DNA of 64,000 nucleotides, taken from positions 13,443,087 through 13,507,086 of the forward strand of contig CM053256.1 in NCBI GenBank assembly GCA_028583405.1, given 5' to 3'. The notes under the pieces were generated by a model. It was not told the origin of the DNA, made no database searches, and saw only the letters and a program-made list of their open reading frames with translations. The number at the start of each line of letters is the position of its first letter. Within the stretch, counting starts at the first letter, position 1. This DNA comes from Pogonophryne albipinna. Taxonomy: Eukaryota > Chordata > Actinopteri > Perciformes > Artedidraconidae. The position numbers and the translations under genes are program-made. This document shows positions 11,223 to 21,992 of this stretch, piece by piece.

Positions 11223-11271
11223 TCTGAAAGAGTCAGTGCCTCACCAACCATGAACCTCACCGCACGTCACT
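11223..11271 (-). mobile_element. hAT terminal fragment
   Basis: Read on the minus strand it begins CAGTGACGTGCGGTGAGG and continues like the left end of the hAT element at 20525 (about 48 bp shared, including AGGCACTGACTCTTTCAGAG). Only the terminus remains, next to the TAG array. A copy is at about 29468-29516. Confidence 0.7.
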
Positions 11272-12142
11272 GACGTATACACACACACTCGCGAGCTTCC
11301 CCTCCAAACGAAAATATCTTCCCTCCGTAGTATTTTGATCATATTACTAGTAGTAGTAATATTAGTATAGCAGTGGTAGTAGTTGAAAGTGTTGCCAACA
11401 CTTACTTTGGAAGCGATGTGTGCTTCTTCAAAATGTTGCATATATGAGGAAGCACTTGTGAGTAAAGACCAACTGCAGTGTCACGATGTCTTTCAAAATA
11501 TGAAAGGAAATTAGCTTGATATTATGAAACAGGATGAAACTAGAGTGGTTGAACTTCCCTTATACTAATATTTATCAAAACAACATGACAGAGGAAGAAA
11601 CAATCTGATTTCAGTTCTCTTTTGGCTTGCACGGACGGACGTACAGAGACAGCACAGTACATGTCTCCAGCTTCTAGTTGAAATTGTAAAGCAGGGAGTA
11701 AACTGCTACTTTATTAAACTGTTGGGAAACTAAATTATTAAAAGATGATGCTCCGACTTTCTTGCACAGGCTAAAGGGAGGGGGCATTAGAATATCCAAC
11801 CTACGTGTTGTTGATTTGACTGACAAATGTATACAGTATGTGCCACTAAAAACAGTAACATGTAGCATTCTTCACTTATTTTGCACTGTATAAATCATAT
11901 CAATAAAGCCAATATGTTGTTTTAGAAAATGAGGAGAAAATGTAATTACAGTGCTTAAATAGTTTAAATGTGACCGTTGAATATTGAATAGACTTTAGGA
12001 GATTTCTTCTTCTTTTTTGGATGATGGATGGATTGTGCCAGTGTCTCCGCCCTCAAGTTGGTCAATAGTGTCCCTACCCACAGGTTAGCTAATATTATTC
12101 TGCCAACCTTATTACTTCTGCTACAGATTAATCCTCAACCAA
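11272..12142 (+). other. Upstream region of receptor B
   Basis: No other gene seen. The segment around 11500-11580 (ACAGGATGAAACTAGAG, then TTCCCTTATACTAATATTTA) resembles blocks at 15710-15790 and 16070-16145 upstream of receptor C, so it is a conserved flank module. No CRE or TATA pair like that of A and C is seen close to exon 1. About 76 bp here, between roughly 11999 and 12075, is absent from the copy at 30240. Confidence 0.5.
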
Positions 12143-14253
12143 ATGGAGAACTTCAAGGAAGGTATGTGTACAATTTTATTAAACTAGATTAATCTGAAGA
12201 GGTTGTTGAAAGGGAACATGAGCATTGATTTTGGGTTTAGAGGTATAGAGAGCTATTGAAAATGCTTCAATATAAATAATAAAACTTTATTTATTTTTCA
12301 GATGGCTTACTTGTTTGTGGGCCAATGGTTTGAAAACAGTTTGTACATTTTTAAGCTTTTGGTCAACAAAACATGTTCCTATAGCAGATGGCAATTTAGA
12401 TTTGTATCTCTTTTGTTTTTGTGAAACACCTTTGTTACAGTTTGGTGTAATAATGTACAAGAAAAAAGAAGAGAGAAAACTTACAGTTAACAAGTTTCAG
12501 TGTCAGTGAAAATAGTCAAACACGCAAAGAACAGTACCTATTTTAAAGGTCTGGAGAGTAGACGCTTTGTTTGGACTTTAGATGACATTACACATTATTC
12601 CATGAGAGTGCAGCACTGACAGCAAAGGCATTTCTTAGATTAACCTCAGGGGAGAACAAGCATGTTCATGTCTGAAATCCCAAAAGCCTACACCACAGAG
12701 AGAGGCAGTTGATATTTAAGCTTGAGTTAAAGTTTATCAGCAATCATGTCTATACATCATTTAATGTTAATTTATCATCAAGTCAAATGACAAGATTTTA
12801 TTCTGAAGTTTTCTGTGCAATTCTGTGATTTGGGTAATCTCGTATTTTATTGAAATTTTTTCTTTGAATCTCCAGACTTGCAGGGATTTTGCTTTAGAGG
12901 TGGGAGTTTCATCCAATTGATTTTTGATGTACTAACATTTTATTATTATTAAAAGAGTAGCATAATGCATCTTGCAATACATGAATTATAGACAGGATAA
13001 GCAACACAGTATTAAACAGTATTGTTTATGTAAAGATGGATTATATACATATATATATGGATTCTTTGCTTTTACTGTGATCGATTATGTTACACTTCAA
13101 GACTTGCTTGAGACCTTTCTTCATGTTGTTTTCTCATATCGCTATTGCAGGTTTCAATGCAACAATGGAGATGACCGCTACCCCTTCTTATAACATCAAC
13201 ACAACAGACGTGTCTGAAAATAATGGCTCTGTGTTTACTGACAAGTATGCTGATCTGAGAGAGTCTCTCAACACCATGTCCCTTGTAATTTACTGCCTGA
13301 CCTTTGTTCTCGGTGTGCTCGGGAATGGAGTGGTTATCTGGGTGACCGTATTCAAGATGAAGAAAACAGTTACCACAGTTTGGTTCCTCAACCTCGCCAT
13401 AGCCGACTTCCTCTTCACAGTACGTTTACCGCTGAGTGTTGTTTACATAGCTATGAATTTTCACTGGCCCTTCGGCAAGTTCATGTGCAAGCTGAACAGA
13501 ACTATAAGCTTTCTGAACATCTTTGCCAGTGTCTACATCCTGATGGTGATCAGTGTGGACAGATGTGTGTCTGTGGTGTGGCCCATCTGGGCCCAGAACC
13601 ACCGAAGTGTACGCAAGGCGTCCTGTGTGAGTCTGGGTGTTTGGGTACTGGCTCTGACTCTCAGCGCTCCATACTTCGTGTTTAGGGACACTGCGCCATC
13701 ATATTTCTATCAAGACATCATCAATTGCTTCGACAACTATGCTCTTTCTGATGACTATGTAACAGAATCTGTGAATCAGCTGCGTCTGTTTCGTCATCAG
13801 GCCATGACCATCACCCAGCTCCTCCTGGGATTCGTTGTCCCCTTCACTGTCATTGTCTCCTGCTATGCTCTGATAATCCATCGTCTCAGAAGAAACCGCA
13901 CCCTGGCCAGCCAGTCAAGTCGTCCCTTTAAGATCATCGCTGCAGTTATCACCACTTTTTTCCTGTGCTGGGCTCCTTTTCACATCATGGCTTTAATTGA
14001 GCTGGTGAATTTCTCTCAACGCAGTGAAACATTAGGCTATGTCATCACCATTGGGGTCCCTATAGCAACCAACCTGGCCTTTCTCAACAGTTGCCTAAAC
14101 CCACTGCTGTATGTGTTCATGGGCCAAGATTTCAAGGTCTGTAAATCCATCCTGGCTGTACTGGAGACTGCCTTCCAGGAGGAAGTCTCAGGGTCCCACA
14201 GTGACACACAGTCAGGGGACACCAGACAATCAGGTCTTAGTACTGAAGTATAG
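12143..14253 (+). CDS. cmklr1-like: Receptor B: chemerin receptor-like (CMKLR1 family) GPCR
   Basis: Two coding exons, 12143-12161 and 13151-14253, predict 373 residues. Exon 1 is 19 nt: ATG plus five codons and one base, followed by donor GTATGT. Exon 2 follows acceptor TTGCAG. The phase-1 join keeps the receptor frame open, which supports the upstream ATG over the internal one at 13165. The N-terminus has sequons at N9, N23 and N31. Hallmarks: membrane segments from about residue 49, the C119-C199 disulfide, DRC 143-145, CWAP 279-282, NPLLY 323-327. Compared with A and B' it lacks two codons just after GQDFK in helix 8. Helix 2 has Val-Arg where the others have Ala-Phe (A) or Ala-Cys (B'). 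AATAAA lies at 14403-14408. Function as for receptor A; ligand unknown. Confidence 0.88.
12162..13150 (+). other. Intron 1 of receptor B
   Basis: GT at 12162 to AG at 13149-13150, 989 bp. No internal gene is supported; short frames such as 12315-12509 are repeated in the copy at 30.5 kb with small indels and look non-coding. The B' intron (30326-31345) is 1020 bp. Confidence 0.75.
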
Positions 14254-15490
14254 GGTTGTCAATGACATGAAGGAACAAATACTGGAACTGTATGAAGCAA
14301 ATTATCTTGACACAAATGTAAATGTCTATTGAAAATCCCTTTTTCTTTGCTTTTGTTGTCTTCATATCAGGACCCTCAAGACGAGCTGTAAACATTGTGC
14401 CAAATAAAAGCACTTAGACCTGATATAGACTTGTGAGTTTTATATGAACTTTAAGTACAATTAAATAGAAATTGTGATGCCTTTGTGTGCTAAAAATGTG
14501 TTTGCAAATGACCACAAGAGATCTGCAGTTCTGTGGTTGGTTGGTTGTTGAATCACAGCAGTGCCTTAAGTCTGTACCATAATAGAGAAAAAAGGATTGT
14601 AAAATGTAATTTCCTGAGCAAAATAACCCAGCAGTTGTTTCAAAATAGATATTTCATGAGATTTTGGTCAAATGTGTGCAACTCACGCAATTACAACAAC
14701 AATGTTAGGTTGACAAAGAGAGCTCTGTTTTTTTCCATCTCTCACTTACACAACATACTTTGATTGCCATTTCCTTGCCTTGACAGTAAAGAAAACACTC
14801 AAAAAAATAAGTCTGAGTTGTTTATATCTGCAGCATTGTCCTATTCTAATGTTGATTTGCTTTAGACATTTACTCTTTCACCACAGAAATATCGCTTAAA
14901 TATATATTGCTCATAGTGCAATGACTGGAGGTCGTTAATCAGCAATTTTGTCTTTCATACTGACACCATATAACGTGTTTCACTAGAATTTGGACTGCTG
15001 GTTTGATAAATCTTTTTTATTTTTCAATGGTCTAATCAATAGAAATTACTTGACTTAACCGTCAGATACCCCAGAACCACAGGTCAGCGTTACGATCCAT
15101 TAAAGTATGTGTAAGTAGTGAAAATAATCATTTGTTTCTCAGACAGTAAAGGTAAATAAAAACTCCAGAACATTGAATTATTAGTACACACTGATTTGTT
15201 GTTATCATAAGCTGGCAAATAGTTTACTCCAATTTGTTTTCCTAAATGTGTTTATTCCAGTCGATCAACAAAGTGGGCACCTCATGTCAGTCATGATTGT
15301 CTTAAAATTAAGTCAAACCCAAGTCAATCATTGCTAGTAGCTTTTATTATATGTATGTTATATATATTGTTGCCAATCTCAATTCTGTAATTTATATACA
15401 TAAATAGTTTGGCAATATGGAGAAAATAATATTACAATATTTAGATTCCCTAAATAATTTACAGTGTGATGTTTTTGTCCCTGTAGAATT
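14254..15490 (+). other. 3' flank of receptor B
   Basis: AATAAA at 14403-14408 marks the likely transcript end, 150 bp after the stop. The rest is AT-rich with no gene seen. The part at 14655-15030 has no counterpart in the duplicated copy. Confidence 0.55.
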
Positions 15491-16180
15491 ACAAAGAGGA
15501 GACATTTAGAAGCTGTGAGTGAATTGTGTGAACATTTCAGCCAAGGCCATGTTGCTGTTTATTATGTATTTGTTTTACTGTCAAAAAGTATTATCAGTAG
15601 TGTTTGGGGAAAAGTTTTGTGCATGCTCAAACTTTAAATAAGTTTATAAACTGAATATGTCAGTTGCATGTTGGATGTTTTTAACTTTCCACAGGAAATT
15701 TTAGTTTCGAAAAATACGTTTCCAGGAAGGAAACTAGATAACACAGACTTGTAAAATTCCCCTCATACTTATACTCATTAATCAAATATCAGTTACCGTA
15801 ATTATATTATCTTACGTCAGGTCTCACTCCTCTGTTTGAATTAAAAAGAATAGACCTTTAGAAGATTTGAGTTAATAGTGGGAACATAACAGCCAAGGCC
15901 AATACTGTTGTGTATTTATTGTATTTGCTTTACTGTTAAAAAAAGTACTGCATGTAGTGTTTGGGGAAGAGTTTTGTGCTTTGGCAAACTGACAAGTAGC
16001 CTCTAAACTAATTATATCAGTTACATGTCATATGTTATTTAACTTTCCACAGGAAGTCTGACTTTCACAGAAGAAGCTAACAGGAAATAAGATAACCTAT
16101 AATTGTGAAATATCCCTCATACTAATTACAATGAAATATCTATTAGTTATAGTTTATTCAGGTCTCATTTTCTTTTAGAG
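15491..16180 (+). repeat. Diverged tandem duplication of about 350 bp upstream of receptor C
   Basis: Copy 1 (about 15491-15840) and copy 2 (about 15843-16180) share ordered blocks: CAGCCAAGGCC, GTGTTTGGGGAA, AACTTTCCACAGGAA, CCCTCATACT and CAGGTCTCA. Similarity is moderate, so this is an old event. The CCCTCATACT block also matches the upstream region of receptor B (TTCCCTTATACTAATA). Confidence 0.7.
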
Positions 16181-16553
16181 ATAGAGCTACTTAAGCATTA
16201 TGGTCTATGTGGCAAAAGGGCAGTAGCCTGTTTTTATTAAACAGCTTGGCAACCTTAAATTACTGACAAATTCTGCAAATAACCCTAATTGTGAGCAGAA
16301 CAAATGTAGACTTCCTCCTTGCCTTTTACTTGAGTAATATTTGATATTCTGGTTTTGAATATGTCCAACTAGTTGATGCCTCATAACTTTTTTCACTTAA
16401 GAAATAATTAGAGATCTTTGTGAGGCTGATTATAAAGTAATATATATATATAGTAATATCAAAAAAGTGGACTTGCATTTCTGCTGGAATTAGTAATGAG
16501 TTTCTATAAATGTTTTCATTCATATTTGCTTGCTATGTGATCACACCTCAATG

Positions 16554-16570
16554 TGACGTGATATATATCA
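16554..16570 (+). promoter_or_regulatory. CRE-like plus TATA-like promoter of receptor C
   Basis: TGACGTGA (16554-16561) is followed directly by TATATATCA. This parallels the CRE-TATA pair of receptor A, and both sit 94-120 bp upstream of their exon 1 donor. The promoter outlived the gene, which is a pseudogene. Confidence 0.5.
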
Positions 16571-16899
16571 TGAGTTTTAACAGGGGCATTCGGCTTTCAT
16601 ACATCTGCCAGCGTCCTCATCATTCCTTATTCAACTGATGAACTTTGAGAAAGGTACTGTTGTTTTATGTTTTCTTTTATAATTACCTGATAAAGGCTAA
16701 ACAATACCTTGACTAACACCTTGTGAAGTTAGCCCATATTTACCAAAGGCTTAAATAATGGTACAAATATTTTCAAAAATAGTTTGTTTGCTACTTTGAT
16801 GAATTAAGATTTTAATAGGCCTAATAAAATGCAGAGTTACAATTAAATGTATAATTGTATGTATATATATAGAAACTGACATTTAAGTCCAGAACCATC

Positions 16900-17889
16900 T
16901 TATCCTCTTCCATCAGAACAGGATAAATAATGTAGTCAGTAATTTGAGGAACTGTCGAAATGCAGATAAAGTTGAGCTCGAAAATCCTCCAGCATCATTG
17001 AAGTCTCCGGTTTGGGAACATTTTGGTTTCGCAGTTACGCACAAGGATGACGGACAAAGACAGGTGGACCGAACCAAAGCTGTTTGTCGGCATTGTTCAA
17101 CTAAAATTGGTTACGCGGCTGGCATTACATCAAACGTGCACACTCATTTGAAAAGGCATCACCCGAACGTGAATATCACCGGTACCAAAAGACTGAAGTG
17201 CAAACCCAACTCCCACTAGCATTTAAGCCTCCACCACTCGCAAAAACTTCAGACCGAGCCAAAGCTATTACAAACGCCAAATATCCTTATGTTGCCATGT
17301 TAGCAAAGCGCTACCTGGCTGTATCGGCTACCTCTGTCCCTAGAGAGGGTGTTCTCCACAGCAGGAGACATTGTTAGTGTCAGCAGATCTGCCCTTTCGG
17401 CAAGCAATGTGGACAAGTACATTTTTCTTTAAAAAAACATGAAAATACAATGACAAGCAAGTCATAATGTCAAACTGGCTGCTTAGGTACTAGTACAGTA
17501 CAGTTCAAATACAGATTATTTCAGTTCATCGAAAAGCTGCACCTTAATGTTTATTTTATTATATTTTATATTTATTTGAGTGAATATTCATAGTTTAATA
17601 ATAATTAAAAACCCAAAACTAATAGTTTATGTTTTGTGAGTACTAGTACAGTAAAGTTCAAATACAGATTATTTCAGTTCATCGAAATGCTGCACCTTAA
17701 TATTTATTTTATTATATTTTGTATTTATTTGAGTGAATACATTATTCACAGTTTAATAATAATTTAAAAAAAATATGTTATGTTTTGTGATAATTTTTTC
17801 TGCTGTACCGAAAACGTACCGAACCGAACCGAGACCTAAAAACCGAGGTACGTACCGAACCGAAATGTTTGTGAACCGTTACACCCCTA
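16900..17889 (+). mobile_element. hAT element (ZBED type), internally deleted, left end lost
   Basis: The frame at 16944-17219 encodes a BED-type zinc finger (CRHC, then HTHLKRHH). It is followed at about 17296-17415 by the hAT dimerisation region (LAKRYLAVSATSVPREGVFS), so the catalytic middle of the transposase is missing. The right end is the inverse of TAGGGGTGTAACGGTTCAC and stops at 17889, next to GTTAACAC, receptor sequence that probably was the 8-bp target. The left terminus is absent, so insertion and deletion together removed helix 1 of receptor C. The left boundary is approximate. Confidence 0.75.
17487..17790 (+). repeat. 153-bp tandem direct repeat inside the hAT element
   Basis: Two copies, 17487-17639 and 17640-17790, each starting GTACTAGTACAGTA and ending GTTTTGTGA, about 90 percent alike. 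Duplicated subterminal blocks are common in hAT elements. Confidence 0.85.
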
Positions 17890-18158
17890 GTTAACACGGT
17901 TCCTCAACATCGCTGTGGCCGACTTCCTCTTCACAGCATTCCTGCCTCTGAATGTTGTGTACACAGCTATGAATTTTCACTGGCCTTTTGGCAAGTTCAT
18001 GTGCAAGCTGAACAGCACTATAAGCAGGGGTGCACATAACTTTTTTGCCCTGGTTCTCAAAGGAGCACCTGGAGATGTTGCTTGGTGCTCATTCTTAAAA
18101 TGAAATAAACCGTAACTTTTGAGGGGGTCTTGACTTTATGTGCCAGACACACGGCACT

Positions 18159-18458
18159 GAACACACATGCAGAGGTGAACACAGAACACACATGCAGAGG
18201 TGAACACAGAACACACATGCAGAGGTGAACACAGAACACACATGCAGAGGTGAACACAGAACACACATGCAGAGGTGAACACTGAACACACATGCAGAAG
18301 TGAACACAAGACACACATGCAGAGGTGAACACAGAACACACATGCAGAGGTGAACACTGAACACACATGCAGAAGTGAACACAAGACACACATGCAGAGG
18401 TGAACACAGAACACACATGCAGAGGTGAACACTGAACACACATGCAGAGGTGAACACA
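18159..18458 (+). repeat. Minisatellite, 12 copies of a 25-bp unit
   Basis: The unit is GAACACACATGCAGAGGTGA plus ACACA. Variant units (CTGA start, AGAAG core; AAGA start) recur in the order 6-7-8 and 9-10-11, making a 75-bp higher-order repeat. As 25 is not a multiple of three, all minus-strand frames stay open, giving meaningless frames of 120-161 codons. Confidence 0.93.
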
Positions 18459-18720
18459 AGACAACATTAGCACGACCAGTAATCCTACAAGCTGTCATCA
18501 CTACCCTCCTGACTGTTCTCCTCACTGTCTTCCTCTCTGTCAGACATGGTAGCTGATGATGTAGGCCTACTACTTTCTCTCTGGTTGAGTCTGCGATTAG
18601 CTGCTTGCATCCACAAGTCAACAGCTGGTTTTGGGTCGAAAGTCTCTGTTGTCATCTTAGACAAGTGGATGTAATCAAATAAGTATGTGAACATAACCAA
18701 TAACCTACCATAGCAAATAT

Positions 18721-18802
18721 CTTTCTCTCTCTCTCTCTCTCTTCTCTCCTCTCTCCTCTCTCCTATCTCCTTTCTCCTCCCTTCTCTCTCTCCCTCTCTC
18801 TC
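18721..18802 (+). repeat. CT-rich microsatellite
   Basis: An almost pure pyrimidine run, (CT)n with interspersed TCTCC units, near the right end of the hAT element. Confidence 0.85.
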
Positions 18803-19762
18803 AATGTTAGTGCGCAAATGCGCCTTTTTTCAAATGACCCGGTGCTCTTTTTTTGGCGGAGGTGCGCATGCGCACCAGTTATGTGCAGCCCTGACTATAA
18901 GCTTTCTCAACATGTTTGCCAGTGTCTACATCCTGATGGTGATCAGTGTGGACAGATGTGTGTCTGTGGTGTGGCCCGTCTGGGCCCAGAACCACCGAAG
19001 TGTACGCAAGGCGTCCTGTGTGAGCATGGGTGTTTGGGTACTGGCTCTGATTCTCAGCACTCCATACTACATCTTCAGAGACACTGTACATCATATAACA
19101 ACGATGATATCATCAATTACTATACTACTACAACTATGCTCTTTTTGATGAATATGTAACAGAATCTGTGAATCAGCTGCGCCAGTTTCGTCATCAGGCC
19201 ATGACCCTCACCCGCTTCCTCCTGGGATTTGTTGTCCCCTTCACTGTCATTGTCTCCTGCTATGCTATGATAATCCATCGTCTCAGAAGAAACCGCACCC
19301 TGGCCAGCCAGTCCAGTCGCCCCTTTAAGATCATCGCTGCAGTTATCACCACTTTTTTCCTGTGCTGGGCTCCTTATCACATCATGGCTTTAATTGCATT
19401 GGTAAATCACATGGCTATTCATTCAAGTGAAATATTAGACCATGTCATCAACATTGGAGTTCCTATAGAAACCAGCCTGGCCTTTCTCAACAGTTGCCTG
19501 AATCCACTGCTGTATGTGTTTATCGGCCAAGAACTCAAAGGCAAAGTTTATAAATCTATACTGAACATTTTGGAGACTGCCTTCCAGGAAGAGGTTTCTG
19601 GCCGTCAAACCAAAAACAAGTCTAGGACCACCACCAGTCCTAACATATAGAAATCATAGAGATACTTCCATATAAGGTTATCCAAGAAATTAGGCTAAAT
19701 ACTGTAACTGCACAGTTTTTTACACACATTTTATTTTCAATTTCATATATTGTTTAAGTGTT

Positions 19763-20518
19763 TTAAATAGCTAAATGGTTATATCTCTCACATAGTTCCA
19801 TGGTTCGGAGAAAGACCTTGTCATCCACAGACAGGGCTGGTTTGTCGTCATCAGGTGTTTTTCTAAACACACTTTCTCCTATACAATCTAAACTTCCATT
19901 AAGGACGTTTTCCAGGCTGTGAGATGGGGCTGGAAGATGATGCTTGGCTGGACCATTTAACCTCTCCTTCACCTGAATGCTGTTCGTGCACGGCTTAAGA
20001 AAGGATGGGCGTCCATTTTGAAGGACATGGGTCTTGTAGACGTTGACATTGTTTGAATTGTGAGTCCCATCCAGGCATATTTCTCCAACTATGACCCAGC
20101 CAAGGTCAAGGCGCTGGGCGTAGGGTGAGTCGTGAGGCCCGTTACACTGTTCACGCACCTTATGTAGACGCAGAATGTCTCTTCCGAGGAGAAGGAGAAT
20201 AGGAGCATTGGTGTTGAGGGGAGGAATCTTGTCAGTCACTTGCCTGAGGTGTGGAAAATACTGTGTGATCTCTGGAGTGGGAATCTCTGACCTGTCGTCA
20301 GGCAAGTTGTTACATTTCAACAGAGGAGGGAGTGCTGCTTTAGTTTTCCCATCAAGTGACTCCACTATAATGTTGCATGCTTTTCTTCCTGCTGTCTCTA
20401 CTTTGCCTGAGCATGTTGTTAGAGTATAGGGAGATGCATTGCCATTCAAGCCAAACAGATCGAAGAATTGTGATTTTGCTAACGACCGATTACTTTGATC
20501 ATCCAGCACTGCATACAC
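19763..20518 (-). pseudogene. BEL/Pao retrotransposon protease region (fragment)
   Basis: About 250 codons on the minus strand. It starts with an aspartic-protease-like segment (AVLDDQSNRSLAKSQFF, with DDQS at the usual Asp position) and runs through LGRDILRLHKVREQ and YAQRLDLGWVIVGE, conserved in fish BEL/Pao polyproteins between protease and reverse transcriptase. The reverse transcriptase, RNase H and integrase are absent: similarity stops at the low-coordinate end, close to the 3' flank of receptor C. The protease is separated from gag by the hAT element at 20525. Assignment rests on remembered family features. Confidence 0.75.
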
Positions 20519-20524
20519 TCTGTG

Positions 20525-21878
20525 CAGTGACGTGCGGTGAGGTTCATGGCTGGTGAGGCACTGACTCTTTCAGAGTCAGATTCACAAATATTATATATTT
20601 TGACCTTAAAGGTGGCGGGGTAGGTAATTTTGGAGAAACCAGCTCGAGTGCGCTAGAATGTGAAAATACACAGCCCCTCCTCCAACACACACATGACCAA
20701 TGAGGGCACGAGATAAGTTTGTGCACAGATGGAAGGCTGACAGGCAGGATATTTTAGCCGGGCCGGCTAAAATGAGTGGTCGTTCTTTTTACAGTACTAC
20801 GGCTTCCACAGATGAAATGTTTTTATGTATTTTTTGTCAAAGCACTTAAGATATTCATTGCTATCGGGATGTTAAGAGCATTCCATGGAATATAACAAAA
20901 AGTGTATATCGTGCCGGTTTCTCAAACTTACCTACCCCACCTTTAATCGAAATATTCTGTTATTTTCAAAAGCTTTTTTAGTCTGATGCTTCGATTCATT
21001 TTAAACAGACCGTTCAACAAAAGGATAGCCTACCCAAAATCTAAATATTGGATTGTTCTCTCTTAGTAAGATCCAATTTTCATTACAAATGTGGTCTTAC
21101 CTTGACTTGAAGATGAAGTCCATGCTATCCTTCTGGACAACAATCTCTATTACTGTTTTGTAAAAGTCCTCCTTATCTTCCTGTAGTTTCAAAAGTCTAG
21201 TTTGTTGTTTTCGTCTCTGCGTAGAATAACAGTAGCAACAAGAACCTGTGGGCTCACTTGCGCCCCCTTCAGTGCGGCAGAGGTTGTGGCTGCCTCCCCT
21301 GGTGTTTTTTTCATTGCCGTTGTATGATGAGACCAGCGAGCTTAAATATCATATATACGTGAAATAAGTTATTTAGAGACTATGGATGGCGAGGATAAAT
21401 GTAATAAAGGGATCTACAAACATTACATTGGTGACATACAGTGAGATGGTGCAGGCATGCGCTTAGGGCCCGCTTTCCAGACAGTTTCTGTGGGGTGACG
21501 CATTCTGAGGTGAGGCAGAGCTCATCTGTGCCTCACCTCACCACACAGTAACTGGCTTGAGCGCGCTCACAAAATAAGTGCCCGCGCTAAATTAGTGCCT
21601 GTGCTCCAGCAAGTTACTGTGGGCTTCTGTGAGGCAGAGCTCGTCCCTGCCTCACTTCTCAATCTTATCGCTCCCCGTAGTTGTAGCGGAGCTCGGCAAA
21701 TTAGCCGATTTTTACTATAAAAAGCGATTGGAATCAAACAGAAATCACATTTACAACACAGATCAGTGGACACATTTTATTATTATTATTATTTGTATTA
21801 TTATTCTTTTTTTCCGTTACATTGGAGAATGACAAGTGAGGCTCTGCCTCACCTGCCTCCCCTGACCGCACGTCGCTG
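20525..21878. mobile_element. hAT-type element inserted in the BEL/Pao fragment
   Basis: ACTCTGTG is duplicated at 20517-20524 and 21879-21886. Ends are CAGTGACGTGCGGTGAGG and the inverse of CAGCGACGTGCGGTCAGG. The subterminal motif AGGTGAGGCAGAGCTCAT and its variants are repeated around 21500-21540 and 21630. No transposase is visible in the 1354 bp. It contains a separate MITE at 20610. The left end also occurs as solo fragments at 11223 and about 29468. Confidence 0.85.
20610..20942. mobile_element. TTAA-flanked MITE nested in the hAT element
   Basis: TTAA at 20606-20609 and 20943-20946 flank inverted ends AAGGTGGCGGGGTAGGTAA and the inverse of AAGGTGGGGTAGGTAAG, about 30 bp with a small indel; the outer A is counted with the TTAA. 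It is 333 bp and non-coding. Another copy of its right end is at about 59752-59776. Confidence 0.75.
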
Positions 21879-21992
21879 ACTCTGTGTGACTTGTTGGGAT
21901 AATCAGCCTGGTATACATTCACCAAGCAGATTTTCGAGCACGATCTGGGCTTGGGAGCACCACAGCAGATTTCTGTACACATGGAAGTTACC

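Larger units (their letters stand above)
8997..15126 (+). repeat. Segmental duplication, copy 1
   Basis: From CTCAATGG at 8997 the sequence runs in parallel with 27216 onwards: receptor A tail, 3' flank, TAG microsatellite, upstream region and both exons of receptor B, and its 3' flank. Parallelism continues to about 14650, is interrupted in copy 2 by transposons, and returns at 15031-15126 (37035-37124). Differences are of the order of one percent, so the duplication is recent. The end at 15126 is approximate. Confidence 0.85.
18025..18893. mobile_element. Non-autonomous hAT element in receptor C helix 3
   Basis: ACTATAAG flanks both sides (18017-18024, 18894-18901). Terminal repeats are CAGGGGTGCACATAACT and the inverse of CAGGGCTGCACATAACT, 17 bp with one mismatch. 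The 869-bp interior holds a 25-bp minisatellite and a CT-rich tract. A minus-strand stretch at about 18485-18655 reads like an acidic protein tail and may be a transposase remnant, but that is uncertain. Confidence 0.88.
16638..19650 (+). pseudogene. Receptor C: broken CMKLR1-like receptor
   Basis: Exon 1 (16638-16653) is intact: ATG, four codons and one base, then GTACTG. The exon 2 start, with the N-terminus and helix 1, is missing. Homology resumes at 17890 in helix 2 next to a hAT end, with five bases of the receptor lost. A second hAT (18025-18893) splits helix 3, duplicating ACTATAAG. In extracellular loop 2 a one-base loss (about 19086) and a five-base gain (about 19122) break the frame, and the loop cysteine codon is lost. 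From 19168 to 19650 the frame through helices 5-7 is open, with CWAP and NPLLY present and an unusual C-terminal tail ending about 12 residues earlier than that of A. No functional receptor can be made. Confidence 0.9.

Noticed and set aside
13157..13174. Short upstream frame ATG CAA CAA TGG AGA TGA overlapping the internal Met of receptor B
   Set aside because: With exon 1 spliced on, translation already starts at 12143 and this ATG is internal, out of frame and in poor context.
18057..18621. Three long minus-strand open frames (120-161 codons) of CVHLCMCV-type repeats
   Set aside because: They are the 25-bp minisatellite read in three frames; no independent evidence of coding.
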